From NCBI GenBank assembly GCA_963681505.1, contig OY811971.1, forward strand, positions 2,655,730-2,719,729: DNA of 64,000 nucleotides, read 5' to 3'. The stretch is from Eunapius fragilis (taxonomy: Eukaryota > Porifera > Demospongiae > Spongillida > Spongillidae). A model generated the notes under the pieces. The model saw only the letters and a program-made list of their open reading frames with translations. It was not told where the DNA came from and did not search any database. The position numbers and the translations under genes were made by a program. Shown in pieces: positions 9,970-21,693 of this stretch (within the stretch, counting starts at the first letter, position 1; each line of letters starts with the position of its first letter).

Positions 9970-11047
9970 ATGACTCGGAAACGGAGACATGTAGACGGAA
10001 TGTCTGGGAAAACTGCAGGTAATCTAACAAAAATGGAGGGAGGGAGACATTAGTTGTGGAGCAGGTGATGAAGTGGGTGGGAGGGTGAATGGGGCACCCT
10101 TTTGGAAGCCTCTAATTGGACTCTCCGATGTAACCGGAATAAATCTAGTATAGGTTTCACTTTGTTACCACACATGGCATGGTTGTGATGACGACCAACG
10201 TATGTCGTTAAATTACATGCCCGCCCCCTTAGTGGTCAAGGAATGCTGAAAACGATCAACATAGAACATAAATTAGTGTTTTTGCAAATTACTGTTATTT
10301 TCTATTAACTGCCAAATGTTATACATATATATAGCTCACCCAAGGAAGATGAGCACAGCTGCAAAAAAGCACGAGTGTCTTGAATGTGGGAAGGCATTTG
10401 GTCGTAAGGGAGATCTTATGAGGCACATGGTTGTCCATACAAAAGAAAAGAACTATCAGTGTTCTGAATGCGAGAAGGCATTTGGTCGTAATGGAGATCT
10501 GAAGAAGCACATGGTTGTCCATACAAAACAAAAGAACTATCAGTGTTCTGAATGTGGGAAGGCATTTGGTCATAAGGAAAGTCTGAAAGCACACATGGTT
10601 GTCCATACGCATGAAAAGAACTATCAGTGTTCTGAATGTGGGAAGGCATTTGGTCAAAAGGGACATCTGAAGGCACACATGGTTGTCCATACACAAGAAA
10701 AGAACCATCAGTGTTCTCAATGTGGGAAGGCATTTGGTCGTAATGAAACTCTTACAAGGCACATGGTTGTCCATAAGCAAGAAAAGAACTATCGGTGTGC
10801 TATTTGCAACAAGCAGTATTCCTACAGATCAAGTCTCAGAAACCACATGATGGTCCACAGCAATGATCGACCTTACAAGTGTTTCTGCAGGCAATCTTTT
10901 AGGTCCATTTCTGCTCTGAAAAAGAATTGCAGAAAACACCTTGGTGAGAAGTTAAGATGTCCCTCTGAAGGATGTGACAAGAAATATGTGACCAAGAGTG
11001 GTTTGAATCATCATCTCCAGTACTGCCCCTACTCCCAGCCACAATGA
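9970..11047 (+). CDS. C2H2 zinc-finger protein, two-exon model
   Basis: Proposed model: exon 1 at 9970-10018 (MTRKRRHVDGMSGKTA), a GTAATC donor, a 316-bp intron, a tatatatag acceptor, and exon 2 at 10335-11047. The phases agree and give 253 residues. If translation starts in exon 2, the first methionine is MSTAAKKHE. Finger content: five canonical fingers with consensus YQCSECGKAFG.KG.LK.HMVVH, one CAICNKQYSYRSSL finger, a CxC-type finger (CFCRQSFRS) whose first zinc histidine is replaced, and a C-terminal C2HC finger (CPSEGCDKKYVTKSGL). The linker is HTQEKNYQ rather than the common TGEKPY. There is no KRAB, BTB or SCAN domain. Probable nuclear DNA-binding protein; target unknown. Antisense open frames here are by-products of the repeated finger code. 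Confidence 0.8.
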
Positions 11048-11939
11048 CCAATGCATGATATATGAAAGCGTGTACACATTACTGCATAACATGAAACTGA
11101 ATGTAATTGTTGCTCAGTAATACAATATGCGTAATATTTTTTTTTTCGAATCATTTTTGGTTTTATTGTATAGTCTTTAATACCTGTAGCCACGGCTACC
11201 CCAGACAGATCACCATGCCAACAGCCTCCTCCCGCTTTTAGAACACCTGGAAACTCAAGGCCATTGCTCAGACCTCGTTATATCTGTAACCATGGGTACC
11301 TCTGGCATACTGTTTAACCAGTAACCATGGTTACCACTACCACACCTGTTCAAGTGATCACCATCCGACAGCCTCCTTGTCATTGTGGTTGGAAGTCTTA
11401 TGGTGTTACACATGGATGGTACTTCTGTCCTCATAGGTACCCAGAGGTGCCTGTCATTTGTACCACCCTCATTTTTATCACCCCACTACCTTATATCACA
11501 TTGCACCACCTTCATTCATGATTATGCCAATGTCACTACCCTCATATCAATACAATGTCACATAACCCTTATCACCATATCACCACCCTCACATCACCAC
11601 CCACCAGCTACATGGCTTTCAGATGCACCAGTTGGCTTGCCTTCTCCATCTCTATCCCAAGTCCCCAATGCTGAGGCAGGTTCCTCCCTGATGATGGAGG
11701 ACTCACAGCAGGCAGTGGCATAGCGAGGGAGGGGGGGAAGGGGGGGCACATATGTCCCCGGGTGCAGGGTTGAGGATGGCACCGAAATAGACGAGAGATA
11801 AGTAATTATTGCGGCAACAAGAACTCACGAACGCATGGGCAGATACAGGTTGTAAGGCTCCTCGCCCTCCCCCCCTCCCCCAGGGTTCCATTTGTGCCTT
11901 ATGTCCCCGGGCGCTCAACACTCACACTACGCCACTGAC
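11048..11939. other. Zinc-finger 3' flank and dispersed repeat
   Basis: 11048-11170 is the 3' flank shared by all zinc-finger copies (acacattactgcataac, gttgctcagtaatacaatat). From 11180 come repeats built on gtaaccatgg(t/c)tac palindromes, which recur at 12500, 12780, 28350 and 57850 and read in one frame as a Thr/Pro/Val-rich segment of the nibrin-like family. 11460-11600 is a CATCACC-rich stretch also present at 57650-57800. No separate gene is supported. Confidence 0.45.
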
Positions 11940-13780
11940 AGCAGGTGGTAAGGAGGCTAATGGGTCAAGTGGTTCTAAACGGAGCTCACCTGCATTGAAG
12001 GTACCTCAAGCCTTGAAGGACACGCCCACTAGTGCCCAAAAAAAGCTGACCTCACTGCCAGTGATGTTGTACCAAGACGAACAGTCCCTCCTTAACCGTC
12101 AGGCCGGTTGTTTTCCCAGCAGGCTGATGGTCTGGGGACCAGGAAGAGGACTAGGGGACAACTGAGGAGAGAGGAGTCCCCTGATGTGGGGGAATCCCCT
12201 CATTTAGAATCTGAGGTGAAGAAACATTGTGACCTCGGACCACACCCACCAAGCCACTGTTGCAACAAAGGGGGGTTCCCCTCCTAGCGTGATGAATGGG
12301 GAGGAGGATAAGGTCACACCTAGGAGACAAGGCCTGCTCCTAAGATGGCGGCCTGGTGTGAAGGGGAACATCCTCCTCAGAGCCAAAGGACAATGGAGCC
12401 TTCTGGTGGAGAAGGGAAGGCCAGTACTACTGCTGCTGCTGTTACTACCAGGTCAGCTGCAAAGTCAGTAGCACTTGGAGGACTTGTAGCCTCTCCGCCT
12501 GTAACCATGGCTACCTGTGCTATACATGTAACCACAGCTACAGCTGCCATGCCTGTTATCCCTGTAACCTAGGCTACCCCTGCCACACCAGTTAGGCTGA
12601 TCACCCATGCCAACAGCCTCCCCCCCCCTTTTTTGAGCACCAGGAAACACAAGGCAGCTGCTGTAGTGGAGGGTACCTCACTTGGAACACAGGGGTGAAG
12701 TGAAGATGGAAGGGTCAAGACACAAGACAGCAGCTAAGGCTTACTATTAGGTCAGCTGCAAAGTCAGTAGCACCTGGACCTGTAACCATGGCTACCTCTG
12801 CTATACCTGTAACCACGGCTTCACCTACCATGCCTATGACATCTGTTACTATGGCTACCCCTGGCACACCGTTTAAACCAGTAACCATGGTTACCAGTAA
12901 CACACCTGTTTGAGTGATCACCATGCCTCTGAGGTGCCTGTCTGAGCACATCAAATGTGCGTACCCCTCCTCCCCAGAATGTGTGGAGGAGGTGAGACTG
13001 GTTGTGGTGGTCCAGGGGAGAGACAAGGTCCCAGAGAAGGTGACAAGCAGTAGTGAGAGCAAGGGACTGAGAGACTTTGAGCGCTCCAGAAAGGTGCAGC
13101 ATAAGGGTTAACGATGAGGGTGGGTAAAAGATGCAAGTGGTATTTTGAGTGTTACAGATGCAAGAGGGAAATTGAGGGTTAATATTAATAATGAAGGTTG
13201 TATGTCATAACATCTGAGCATGTTACTGATTCCAGGCAATGCAATAGCAGTGTAGAGACTTTACCTCCTAGCTTCATCTAAACCTCATAATTATATGAGT
13301 TTCTCATGGGTGACACATGTGATGCTACAACCATGGTGTTAAATTACATTCTTGTTCATTGCACTTATAATCACATGCCTACAATCCCATTGGCTCCCAA
13401 TAATCTGGCCCAAGTGGTCAATAGTTTGTGTAGAAGTGTCTCCATACCATAGTTCAAGGTTAGCACAATGTAATCCATTCATTTCTATGGCGATCTGGGT
13501 CAAGGACCATGCTGCAAGGTGGTGCTGGGAGGGTGTAGTGGTGATCATATTTTACAGGTTTTTAAAAATTTGATTGGCAGCACAGGGTTAACACAGATGC
13601 CAAGGATTGTGGGGCTGGTGGAGCACATAGAGATGTCAGCTGATTCCAAATAGTGGTTGTGATGGAGCAGGAGGAGGGGTGATGTGTGGGTGTGGCCAAA
13701 CATCATGTGACTGTCTCTGCCCTTATTCAGTGAGAACCTTCTGAGGATGATGTAGAGATTGGTGACATAAGTTCACTTGA
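11940..13780 (+). pseudogene. Nibrin-like gene fragment, copy 2 (linker exons through C-terminus)
   Basis: The longest run of this family in one orientation. Pieces in order: SGSKRSSPALKVPQALKDTP (about 11965); a GLGTRKRTRGQL-like block (about 12125); a HQATVATKGGSPPSVMNGEE block (12245); the CEGEHPPQSQRTMEPSGGEG block (about 12357); the TRSAAKSVALGGL and PVTMAT-rich block (12450-12900); exon A (about 12923-13109, with GLRDFERSRKVQHKG, where the motif phenylalanine is Ser); exon B (about 13586-13679, with in-frame stops); and exon C (13731-13780, disrupted). The order agrees with a disordered linker followed by a nibrin C-terminus. Frames break repeatedly, so it is non-functional. Confidence 0.5.
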
Positions 13781-14740
13781 GTGCATCGTTCATGTTGGTG
13801 ATCCAGCATGTACCTTGCTACACACATTTATATAGCATTAATTGCATGTTGTGGTTCAAGCAAAGCACTAAGCCAAAAATCAATTGCACAAGGCCAATAT
13901 GATGACAATGAGAGCTCCAAGTTATGAACGTACTAGGTTCATGGAGGTATCCCTAATGTTTCCATGTAAGGTGCATGGGCACATGGAGGTGGAACCAGGC
14001 ATGGGAAACAATGTAGGCCTTTTGTTACTCAGTACAACAGGTGTGTGCGTAAGTAGGCACTCCCCTGTCCCATTTTAATAGTCAACAACTTGGTTTTATA
14101 TACTGCCCTGGGGGGGGGGGGGGGGGGGGGGGGGGGGAGGGAAGGGGGGAGGGGGGTGGTGTCATTTGCAATTATTATCATATGGATGGTTGAATGGCTT
14201 AATAATGAATAGCTCAATTTTAATATTCCCGGATATCAACGTACTCTTATATTGATATACCATGTGTCTATGTGACTTATATCAGTGATATTAACTCAGT
14301 TGAAAGGCTGCTGGAAGAGGGGGAAGACCGGTCACGATGGTCAGTGAAATAATTATAGATCGATGTTAGCATGCATGGTACGAACACGCGAGCGAATACA
14401 GTAAATATCATGCCTAAGCATTCAAAGACCTGGACCTGGAAGGACTCATTTTACTTTGACTGGTGACTTTGTACAACGGGAACGCAGATATGTAGACGGG
14501 ATGTGGTTAATCAAAAAAAAAGTGGGCTTGTCTCCTGTAACATTAACATGCATGGGCGTACACAAGGGGCATGATGCTAAATGAATTCTATATGGATCCA
14601 AAACAGCGATAACAAAGTGATGCAATATGCATGTTATTGTAAGGTCACCTATTAACCAAATTCGACCCCCCTCTTCCTGATTAGTGACGGAGCCAGGAAT
14701 TCGGCCCTTCGTTTACCCCTACGTTGCAAATTAAGATTGA
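13781..14740. other. Repeat flank with homopolymer G tract
   Basis: 13795-14060 repeats the flank seen at 9000-9270. A G-dominated tract of about 45 bp lies at 14108-14155. From 14160 to 14540 the sequence is a diverged copy of 9700-10030, including a degraded counterpart of the first zinc-finger exon near 14490. No gene is supported. Confidence 0.45.
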
Positions 14741-14760
14741 ATGAATGTTGTAACTTATAT

Positions 14761-15230
14761 CTTTAGAACAATAAGGAAGGTGAGCAAATCAGAAATGTGT
14801 TCTGAGTGCGGAAAGAGGTGTTATCGTAAGGGAAATCTGAAGACACACATGGCTGTCCCTACACGAGAAAAGAACTATCAGTTTCTGAATGTGGGAAGGC
14901 ATTTGGTCGAAAGGAAAATCTGTCGAGATGCATGGTTGTCCACACAGGAGCCACACAATTCAAGTGTAGTATTAGCAAAAAGCAGTAGTCCTATAGAGCA
15001 AGTCTCACATACCATATGGTGATCCACAGCAATGATCGACCTTATAAGTGTTTCTGAAGGAAATCCATTTCTGCTCTGAAAAGGCATGCCAGAAAACTCG
15101 ACCTTGGTGAAAAGTAAAGATGTCCCTCTGAAGGATGTGACAAGAAATATGTGACCAAGAATGGTTTGAAGCATCATATCCAGTACTGCTCCTACTCCCA
15201 AGATCCAGCCATAATGACCAACACATGATA
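14761..15230 (+). pseudogene. Degraded C2H2 zinc-finger copy
   Basis: Same family as the gene at 9970-11047 but broken. A single finger (MCSECGKRCYRKGNLKTH) has its last zinc histidine altered (MAVP). The frame then shifts, two or more fingers are only recognisable across frames, and the tail CPSEGCDKKYVTKNGLKHH ends near 15215. The acceptor-like ttatatctttag at the 5' edge aligns with the tatatatag acceptor of the intact genes. Not expected to make a protein. Confidence 0.8.
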
Positions 15231-15342
15231 TATAAAAGTTTCTACACATTACTGCATAACATGTAATTGTTGCTCAATAATACAATATTGTAATTGTTCT
15301 TTTCTGATGCATTTTTGTTTTTATTGTAGTCTTAATACTTGT

Positions 15343-15540
15343 AACCTCAAGAAGGTCCCCGTGGTGATAACGGAGGGGCTGGCGCTCCAGTGCCTGGTGG
15401 AGAGGGCTATTGCCTGGCAGAAGAGGGCCAGGGGGTTCATTGTGGGGGGTGGGGCAGGTCTGGAGACGGTGAGGCAGCAGCTGAGGAGGATGGAGGAGCT
15501 GAAGGGCAACATCAGGCGATGGAGGGCGGAGACTGGTTGC
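15343..15540 (+). pseudogene. Exon fragment resembling the KDM5 PLU-1 domain
   Basis: An unbroken frame reads VPVVITEGLALQCLVERAI, then AWQKRARGFIVGGG and LETVRQQLRRMEELKGNI. The spacing of L, A-x-AW and RAR residues resembles PLU-1 helical repeats of KDM5 histone demethylases. It is GC-rich relative to its surroundings. Upstream is zinc-finger 3' flank. Downstream it runs directly into the middle of nibrin-like exon A sequence (gttgtccgggggagagacaagg), so it is a chimeric junction and not a complete gene. The family assignment is tentative. Confidence 0.35.
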
Positions 15541-16257
15541 GGTTGTCCGGGGGAGAGACAAGGTCACTAAGAAGGTGACAAACGTGAAATTTGGGAGAAA
15601 ATGTGTATGTGGGTGTGGTCAGTAGAAGAAGTGGTCTGATACCATATCCCTCCTCCCCATCCCTCCTAGGTACCCAGAGGTGCCTGTCTGAGCACACCAC
15701 ATGAGCCTGCCCCTCCTTCCCCAGAATGTGTGGAGGTGGTGAGACTGGTTGTGGTGGTCTGGGGGAGAGACAAGGTCCCAGAGAAGGTGACAAGCAGTAG
15801 TGAGAGTGAGGGACTGAGATACTTCAAATGCTTCAGAACGGTGCAGCATAGGGGTTAAAGATGAGGGTGGGAAGGTGGGGTTCCAATGTATTCATTGCAT
15901 GGTATTCATTATGCTTAGTCTGGACCCCAGGCCTTAGTACGTTACTGTGGGTACATCACTTTCATGGTGATCTCGGTCAAGGACCATGCTGCAAGGCTGT
16001 GATGATAGTGCTGGGAGGGATACGGGTATGTTAAAGTTTTTTAAAAATCGGTTGGCAGCACAGGGTAAACACAGATGCCAAGCATTGTGGGGCTGGTGGA
16101 GCACGTAGAGACGTCAGCTGAAATCCAACAGTGATAGATGGAGCAGGAGGGGGTGAGTGTCGCTATGTGTGGGTGTGGCCAAACATCACATGACTGTTTT
16201 AGAGGGAACCTTCTGAGGATAAGGCCAGAGATTGGTGACATGTTTAGGTTCACTTGA
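15541..16257 (+). pseudogene. Nibrin-like gene fragment, copy 3 (exons A, B, C)
   Basis: A partial exon A piece (15541-15590) is joined to the KDM5-like fragment. A full exon A follows at 15670-15857 after a cctag acceptor; its motif is changed to YFKCFRT. Exon B (16064-16152) keeps a GTGAGT donor but contains TGA and TAG stops. Exon C (about 16204-16257) has indels. Compared with copy 1, the intron between A and B is shorter. Non-functional. Confidence 0.5.
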
Positions 16258-16796
16258 GTGTACCGTTTATGATATAATCACACCATTGTATCATTACATT
16301 ATTAGGGAGGTTGCTTGAAGGTGATCAGGCATGTACCTTGATACGCACATTTGCTATTGCATGTTTCCAGGATGGATTACATCATCAATCCATTTCTGTG
16401 ACCAGGGTCTGGGGTCAAGAGTAAAGTTACCACGTATTCTATTAAGTCACTCAGCTGCGGCTAGATTCAGGACGAGAGAAAAAGTTGGAAAACCGGTCAG
16501 TCCAGTCAATGCATTAGTCTAACTATATGTAACGTAAGACTGAACGAGCGAACATGAAGTAGGCCTAGGCCTACTAGAATTACTAATTTTCCGACGAGTG
16601 ACGCTTGTTGTTATTAGTACCATGGCTCCGTTCACCTTTACTGTTTGAATGGTTAATCTAGGAAGACAATTGGAGGAAGAGACTTTTATGTAACGTACAT
16701 ACCTCCTTTATGCCGTCCGCTCAAACAGTGTTGAGGAGTCAGTGTGGGGAGGATGGGAGTATGTGGAACGTATTGGGTGAGCCTCACACTCCACAC
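16258..16796. other. Repeat flank without recognised gene
   Basis: Shares sequence in reverse orientation with 25860-26350 (for example the tgccgtccgctc and aggcctactag stretches). No open frame here looks coding. Confidence 0.35.
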
Positions 16797-17196
16797 TCAC
16801 CAATCACACTCCACCCTCACCAATCACACTCCACCCTCACCACTCACACACCACCATCACCAATCACACATCACCATCACCAATCACACACCCTACCCTC
16901 ACCAATCACACTCCACCCTCACCAATCACACACTCCATCACAAATCACGCTTCATCACCACCAATCACACCTTTCACCCTGACCAATCACACACTCCCCT
17001 CACCAATCACAAACACCACCCTCACTAATCACACTCCACCATCACAAATCACGATCCAACCTCACCAATCACACACTCCATCCTCACCAATCACACACTC
17101 CACCCTCACCAATCACGCACTCCACCCTCACCAATCACACTCCACCCTCACCAAACACACACTCCACCCTCACCAATCACACATCTCTCAGGTATC
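16797..17196 (+). repeat. Minisatellite, ~20-bp unit (cacactccaccctcaccaat)
   Basis: About 20 imperfect copies of a unit close to CACACTCCACCCTCACCAAT. The same unit forms arrays at 27286-27862 and 29380-30140 and, in the other orientation, at 60023-60345. The left end of the assembly-level duplication (17145) falls inside this array. Confidence 0.9.
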
Positions 17197-17219
17197 ACTA
17201 TCTTCTTTGGTTGCTCTCT

Positions 17220-18165
17220 GGGACAGATGAAGCCATCCTTGCATGACAGGGTTATATTTCACACCACTCTCCAAAGGATCTTCACCATCCCAAGGCTCGT
17301 CTCTGGCCTTTCCTCCTCCTCTTCCCCCTCCTTCCACTGGTCAGTCTCAGTCCCCTTTGACCTCTTGCCACCCCTACCAGAGAACCGGTTGAATAGAGAC
17401 ACGCCCACATCAGCACCGCACACCAGACACAGAGGGTCCTTTGACTCTGAGAAGGATGCTCTCCTTCACACGAGGCAGCCATCTTGTGAGCTGGCCTTGT
17501 CTTCTTAGGTGTGACATGATCCTCCTACCCATCCATGGCGCTACGAGGAGAACCTCCCTGGGCTGTAACAGTGGCTTGGTCGGTGTGGCCTGAGGTCACA
17601 CAATGTCACTTCACCTCAAATTCCAAATCTGGGGATTCCCCCACATCAGGGAACTCCTCTCTCGTCAGTTGTCCCCTAGTCCTCTTCCTGGTCCCCAGAC
17701 CATTAGCCTACTGTGAAAACAACTGGCCTGATGGTTGAGGAGGGACTGTTCTTCTTGGTACCACATCACTGGTAGTGAGGTCTGCTTTTTTGGATACAAT
17801 ACTGGCTATGGTGGGCGTGTCCTTCAAGGCTGGAGGTGGTGCCTTCACCACTGCTCCTTCAGCAGGTGTGCTCTGTTTAGAACCACTTGACCCACCAGTC
17901 TCCTCCCTACCAGAGCACGGCCTCTTGCTCTTGTTCTCCCCAACACCACCATCGCTTGCCAGACATCACACTACCACCACCACTGCTCCGCAGGGATGTG
18001 GGCGTGACAGAGTTTGAGGCCAGCACACTGCCCACACTGCTGTCTGTGAAGGACACGTCTGCAGCCATGATTATTGAGCGCTGAGTGGAGGAGGGGACAA
18101 TGCTCTCAGGGTTAAATAGGGACTTTGAGGATGGGCCTGGGGCGTGACCAAGTTTGAGACCAGCG
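17220..18165 (-). pseudogene. Nibrin-like linker fragment, copy 4
   Basis: Reading from high to low coordinates: LFNPESIVPSSTQRS, MAADVSFTDSSVGSVLASNS, SGSKQ and ALKDTPT blocks, a VVPRRTVPPQPSG block, LGTRKRTRGQLTREE, KMAASCEGEHPSQSQRT, and VSLFNRFSGRGGKRSKGTE followed by an acidic run. These are the same linker blocks seen at 59545-61470, in the same order but with frame changes. No nibrin FHA or BRCT region is present. Duplicated at 33264-34209. Confidence 0.45.
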
Positions 18166-18175
18166 CACTGTATGA

Positions 18176-18198
18176 ATGTATATATGTATGTATGTATG

Positions 18199-18232
<34 letters not shown>

Positions 18233-18278
18233 TGTATGTATGTATGTATGTATGTATGTATGTATGTATGTATGTATG
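18176..18278 (+). repeat. (TGTA)n microsatellite
   Basis: About 25 tetranucleotide units with two tatata interruptions. It is the one place where the two 15.8-kb copies visibly differ in length (one unit). Confidence 0.97.
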
Positions 18279-18403
18279 AGAGTGTGTGTGTGTGCATGTA
18301 TGTGTGTATGTTTGTATTAAAATTTGATTACACTGACATATTGTATTGCAGTTCAACAATTACATTCCGTTTCGTAATGTGTACATGCTTGCTTGTGTAT
18401 CTA

Positions 18404-19563
18404 TCAATAATTGGACACTGTGGCTGGAAAATGTGAGTAGGAGCAGTACTGGAGATGATGTTTCAAACCATTCTTGGTCACATATTTCTTGTCACATCCT
18501 TCAGAGGGACATCTTAACTTCTCACCAAGGTGTTTTCTGCCATGCCTTATCAGAGCTGAAATGGTTCTGAAAGATTTCCTGCAGAAACACATATAAGGTC
18601 GATCATTGCTGTGGACCATCATATGGTATGCGAGACTTGATCTGTAGGAATACTGCTTGTTGCAAATAGTACAGTTGAATCTTCTGGCTCCTGTGTGGAC
18701 AACCATGTGCTTATTCAGATGTTCAATTCGTCCACATGCCTTCCCACATTCAGAACACTGATAGTTCTTTTCTTGCGTATGGACAACCATGTGCCTTGTC
18801 AGAGTTCCCTTTCGACCAAATGCCTTCCCACATTGAGAACACTGATAGTTCTTTTCTTGTGTATGGATAACCATGTGTGTCTCCAGATGTCCCTTACGAC
18901 TAAATGCCTTCCCACATTCAGAACATTGATAGTTCTTTTCTTGTGTATGGACAACCAAGGGCTTCTTCAGATCAGCCTTACAACCAAATGCCTTCCCACA
19001 TTCAGAACATTGATAGTTCTTTTCTTGTGTATGGACAACCAAGTGCTTCTTCAGATCAGCCTTACGACCAAATGCCTTCCCACATTCAGAACACTGATAG
19101 TTCTTTTCTTTTGTATGGACAACCATGTGTTTCTTTAGATTTCCCTTATAATCAAATGCCTTCCCACATTCATTACATTCGTGCTTTTTTGCGGACGTGC
19201 TCATCTTCCTTGGGTGAGCTATATATATGTAAAACATTTGGCAGTTAATACAAAATAACAGTAATTGGCAAAAACACTTATGTATGTTTTATGTTGATCG
19301 TTATCAGCACTCCTTGACCACTAAGGGGGGTGGGGTATGTGATTTAACCCCATAAGTTGGTCGTTATCACAACCATACTATGTACAGTAACAAAGTGAAA
19401 CCTATACCAGATTTGTTCCTGTTACATCAGGGAGTCCAATTAGAGGCTTCCAAAAGGGTGCCCCATTCCCCCCTCCCACCCACTTTATCACCTGCTCCAC
19501 AACAAATGTCCTCCTCCCTCCATAGAAATCCCTAGATTCACCACTCAAACTCTCAAACCTCAT
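18404..19563 (-). CDS. C2H2 zinc-finger protein, two-exon model (copy 1 of duplication)
   Basis: Proposed exon 1 is 19563-19542 (MRFESLS plus one base before a GTGAAT donor). Exon 2 is 19218-18404 after a tatatatag acceptor. Phases agree and give 278 residues. The exon 2 methionine (MSTSAKKHE) is an alternative start. Seven C2H2 fingers with TQEKNYQ linkers are followed by the family CxC finger (CFCRKSFRT) and the C-terminal C2HC finger. Finger 3 has Pro in place of a zinc histidine (LKKPLVVH) and finger 6 has Cys for the core Phe (KACGRI). The exon 1 sequence differs from that of the gene at 9970, so copies may have acquired different leaders. Probable nuclear DNA-binding protein. Confidence 0.78.
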
Positions 19564-20174
19564 GGACAAAGGGAGCTGATGGTATCAAGCGCCACATGTT
19601 AAATGATTTTAGTGGACCCTATGGACCATCAAGACTTGCCATGGTTCATGTGAGGTGACTATTTGTCGTATTGAAAACACGTACATTTGACTGTAACGTT
19701 GTGTGTGATAACATTTGGCAGTTAATAGATAATAACAGTAATTTGCAATAACACTAATTTATGCTTGATTTTGATAGTTTTCAGCACTCCTTGACCATTA
19801 AAGGGGCAGTGCATGTGATTTAACCCCATAAGTTGGGCATCATCAACCATACCGTGTACAGTAAAAAGCATAACCTACACCAGATTTGCTCCTGTAGTCC
19901 AATTAGAGGCTTCCAAAAGGGTGCCTCATTCTCCCCCACCCACCGACTTCATTGCCTGCTCCACACCAAATGTCTCCCTCCCTCCATAGACGTATTCCTA
20001 GATTCACCTCTCAAAATTTTAAACCGCATGAACAAAGGGAGCCGATGGTATATAGCACCACACGTTGAATAATTTAGTGTACCCTATGGACCACCATGAC
20101 TTGCCAGTGTTTCATGAAAGTGACCATTTGTCGTATTGAAAACATGTACTTTTGACTGTAACGTTGTGTGTGAT
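19234..20174 (-). repeat. Tandem duplication of the zinc-finger promoter/first-exon region (~477-bp period)
   Basis: Two diverged copies in tandem: 19234-19710 and 19711-20174, each starting acatttggcagttaata. Each carries a potential first exon before a GTGAAT donor on the minus strand (MRFESLS in the first, MRFKILR in the second). Relatives lie at 10085-10320 and 55128-55480. The duplication could supply alternative promoters to the zinc-finger gene on its left. Confidence 0.75.
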
Positions 20175-21408
20175 GGCTTTCAAATAATAAAAGGGTAATA
20201 TGTCTTATGCAACAGTAAGAGGCCATACAATATCTAACAGAGTTGCTACGTTAAATGAGGAAAAGTACACAACCAAATATTCAGCTCAATTATGAGCATA
20301 CCTTACGTAGAACTACAATACTTAACACATACCTTCCCTCTGTAGTATCAGAAAAGCTATCTGTTAAGCAAATTTTTTAACACAAGGTCCATGAAATTTT
20401 GATACCAAAATCAACAAAAAGTAACCAACTGCCTCAAACAAAATATTGTCACTAGTGGGTTTTGCACCCATATTTGCACAGTGTACGATAAAATGATCCT
20501 TTGGATGAAGCTACACATTATTTCTACATTTGCAGGTCTTGTGGTTGAGGCTCGTTACATTGTCAAGTAAGGTTGTTTATTCCTATGTCTTAGTCAATAC
20601 ACAACCCTAGACCTCCAAACATGTCTGTAGCCAGCAGAAACACAAGTGAAGCAGAAACGCTGTTCAGATCATTGAACTGGGCACCACCACCATCTATTCC
20701 ATCTATTTGTATATAAATAAGGTATATTAAATAAGGTATTATATGGACAAGTAATCTACTTTTTACTTTTCCTTTCTTCCTCCAAATTATTATGAAAAAA
20801 TGGACTGTAAGGCATGCTAATGTTTGATAAACCTAAGGAATGACTTTAGCTTATACCTGTAATTTGTAATTAATTGTTTCATCATAGAGACAGAAGAGAC
20901 CTTTCTGTTTCCTGGGACAAACCTTGTGCTTTAGACACTTGTCATATTCCCTCTTGCTTACTTGCATGTTTAATGATAACAACTTCAAACAACATTACCA
21001 ATGGATTGATACATTGATCATAGTATAGCACCCCAAATCTCAGCAAGTTGAAACAGGATGAGCCAGTATCATAGAACAACACTGTGCCAGTAATATGTCC
21101 CTATTGTTTTATCCTTGTCAAGACATAATAACAAATTGGATAACAAATGCTAGTTACATCTGATTGATAACCACTTGAGGCATGGCAATAGTCAACACCT
21201 TTTCCGATTGAAAGTGTTCGCTAGAAAAGATAAAAAGTGCTCTATAAATTGTCAGATATAACAAAAAATCTTTTGAATACGTGACTTAAAAGCGTAGCAA
21301 AACAGTTTGCATCATTACCACTAATATTCTAGGAGGTCATCGTGTTTGCCAGCATCTGTAGGGTGCACTGATCACATCTAAGGAAATCTGAAAGCAGATT
21401 CAGCACCA
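20175..21408. other. Dispersed repeat flanking zinc-finger units
   Basis: No gene is seen. Much of 20175-21010 is repeated at 55480-56270 in the same orientation. A related inverted piece lies at 59190-59360. 21010-21400 has no recognised content. Confidence 0.5.
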
Positions 21409-21693
21409 CAGGGGCGGATCCAGAATTTTTTTTTGCGAGGGGGGGCAAAGGGGAGGGGCGTTAATAATCATGGTTTGGGCGTGGCTACGAAATACTGCGT
21501 GTAAGAGAGGAAGATGTACCCGGGGTCTGGGGCTTCGCCCCAGCCGCTTTTTTATCATGTTACTTCGGCGCGTTTTCGTTGTATTTGTATCACCAGGCGA
21601 CGTAAGACACCGCCCCTTGTAGCTATGAATATTTAATTTTAACTTGGCGGGGGGGGGGGCAAAACCGAGTTCCCCCCCCCAGTATCCGCCCTG
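21409..21693. mobile_element. Non-autonomous terminal-inverted-repeat element (MITE)
   Basis: A 285-bp element with ends CAGGGGCGGATCCAG and, on the other strand, CAGGGCGGATACTGG. It is flanked by the 5-bp direct repeat CACCA (21404-21408 and 21694-21698). It contains G-rich subterminal runs and no meaningful coding. The transposase family driving it is unknown. Confidence 0.7.

Noticed and set aside
10319..10780. Long antisense open frames over the zinc-finger arrays (also at 18695-19138, 18904-19248, 34735-35288, 56263-57028)
   Set aside because: They repeat with the 84-bp finger period and are the complement of conserved finger codons; every finger array in the family shows them.
16710..17028. 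Frames rich in SHSTLTNHTPPSP over the minisatellite (also 60075-60479)
   Set aside because: A 20-bp repeat read in frame; no start context and unit length not a multiple of three.
16797..17196. Possible CRISPR array (regular short repeats)
   Set aside because: Units are contiguous with no unique spacers, and the DNA is eukaryotic; it is a minisatellite.
18112..18359. Thr/His/Tyr- or Met/Cys/Val-repeat frames (IHTYIHTY, MYVCMYVC) at 18112-18436, 34115-34476 and 58656-59172
   Set aside because: They are translations of TGTA/TACA microsatellites, not proteins.
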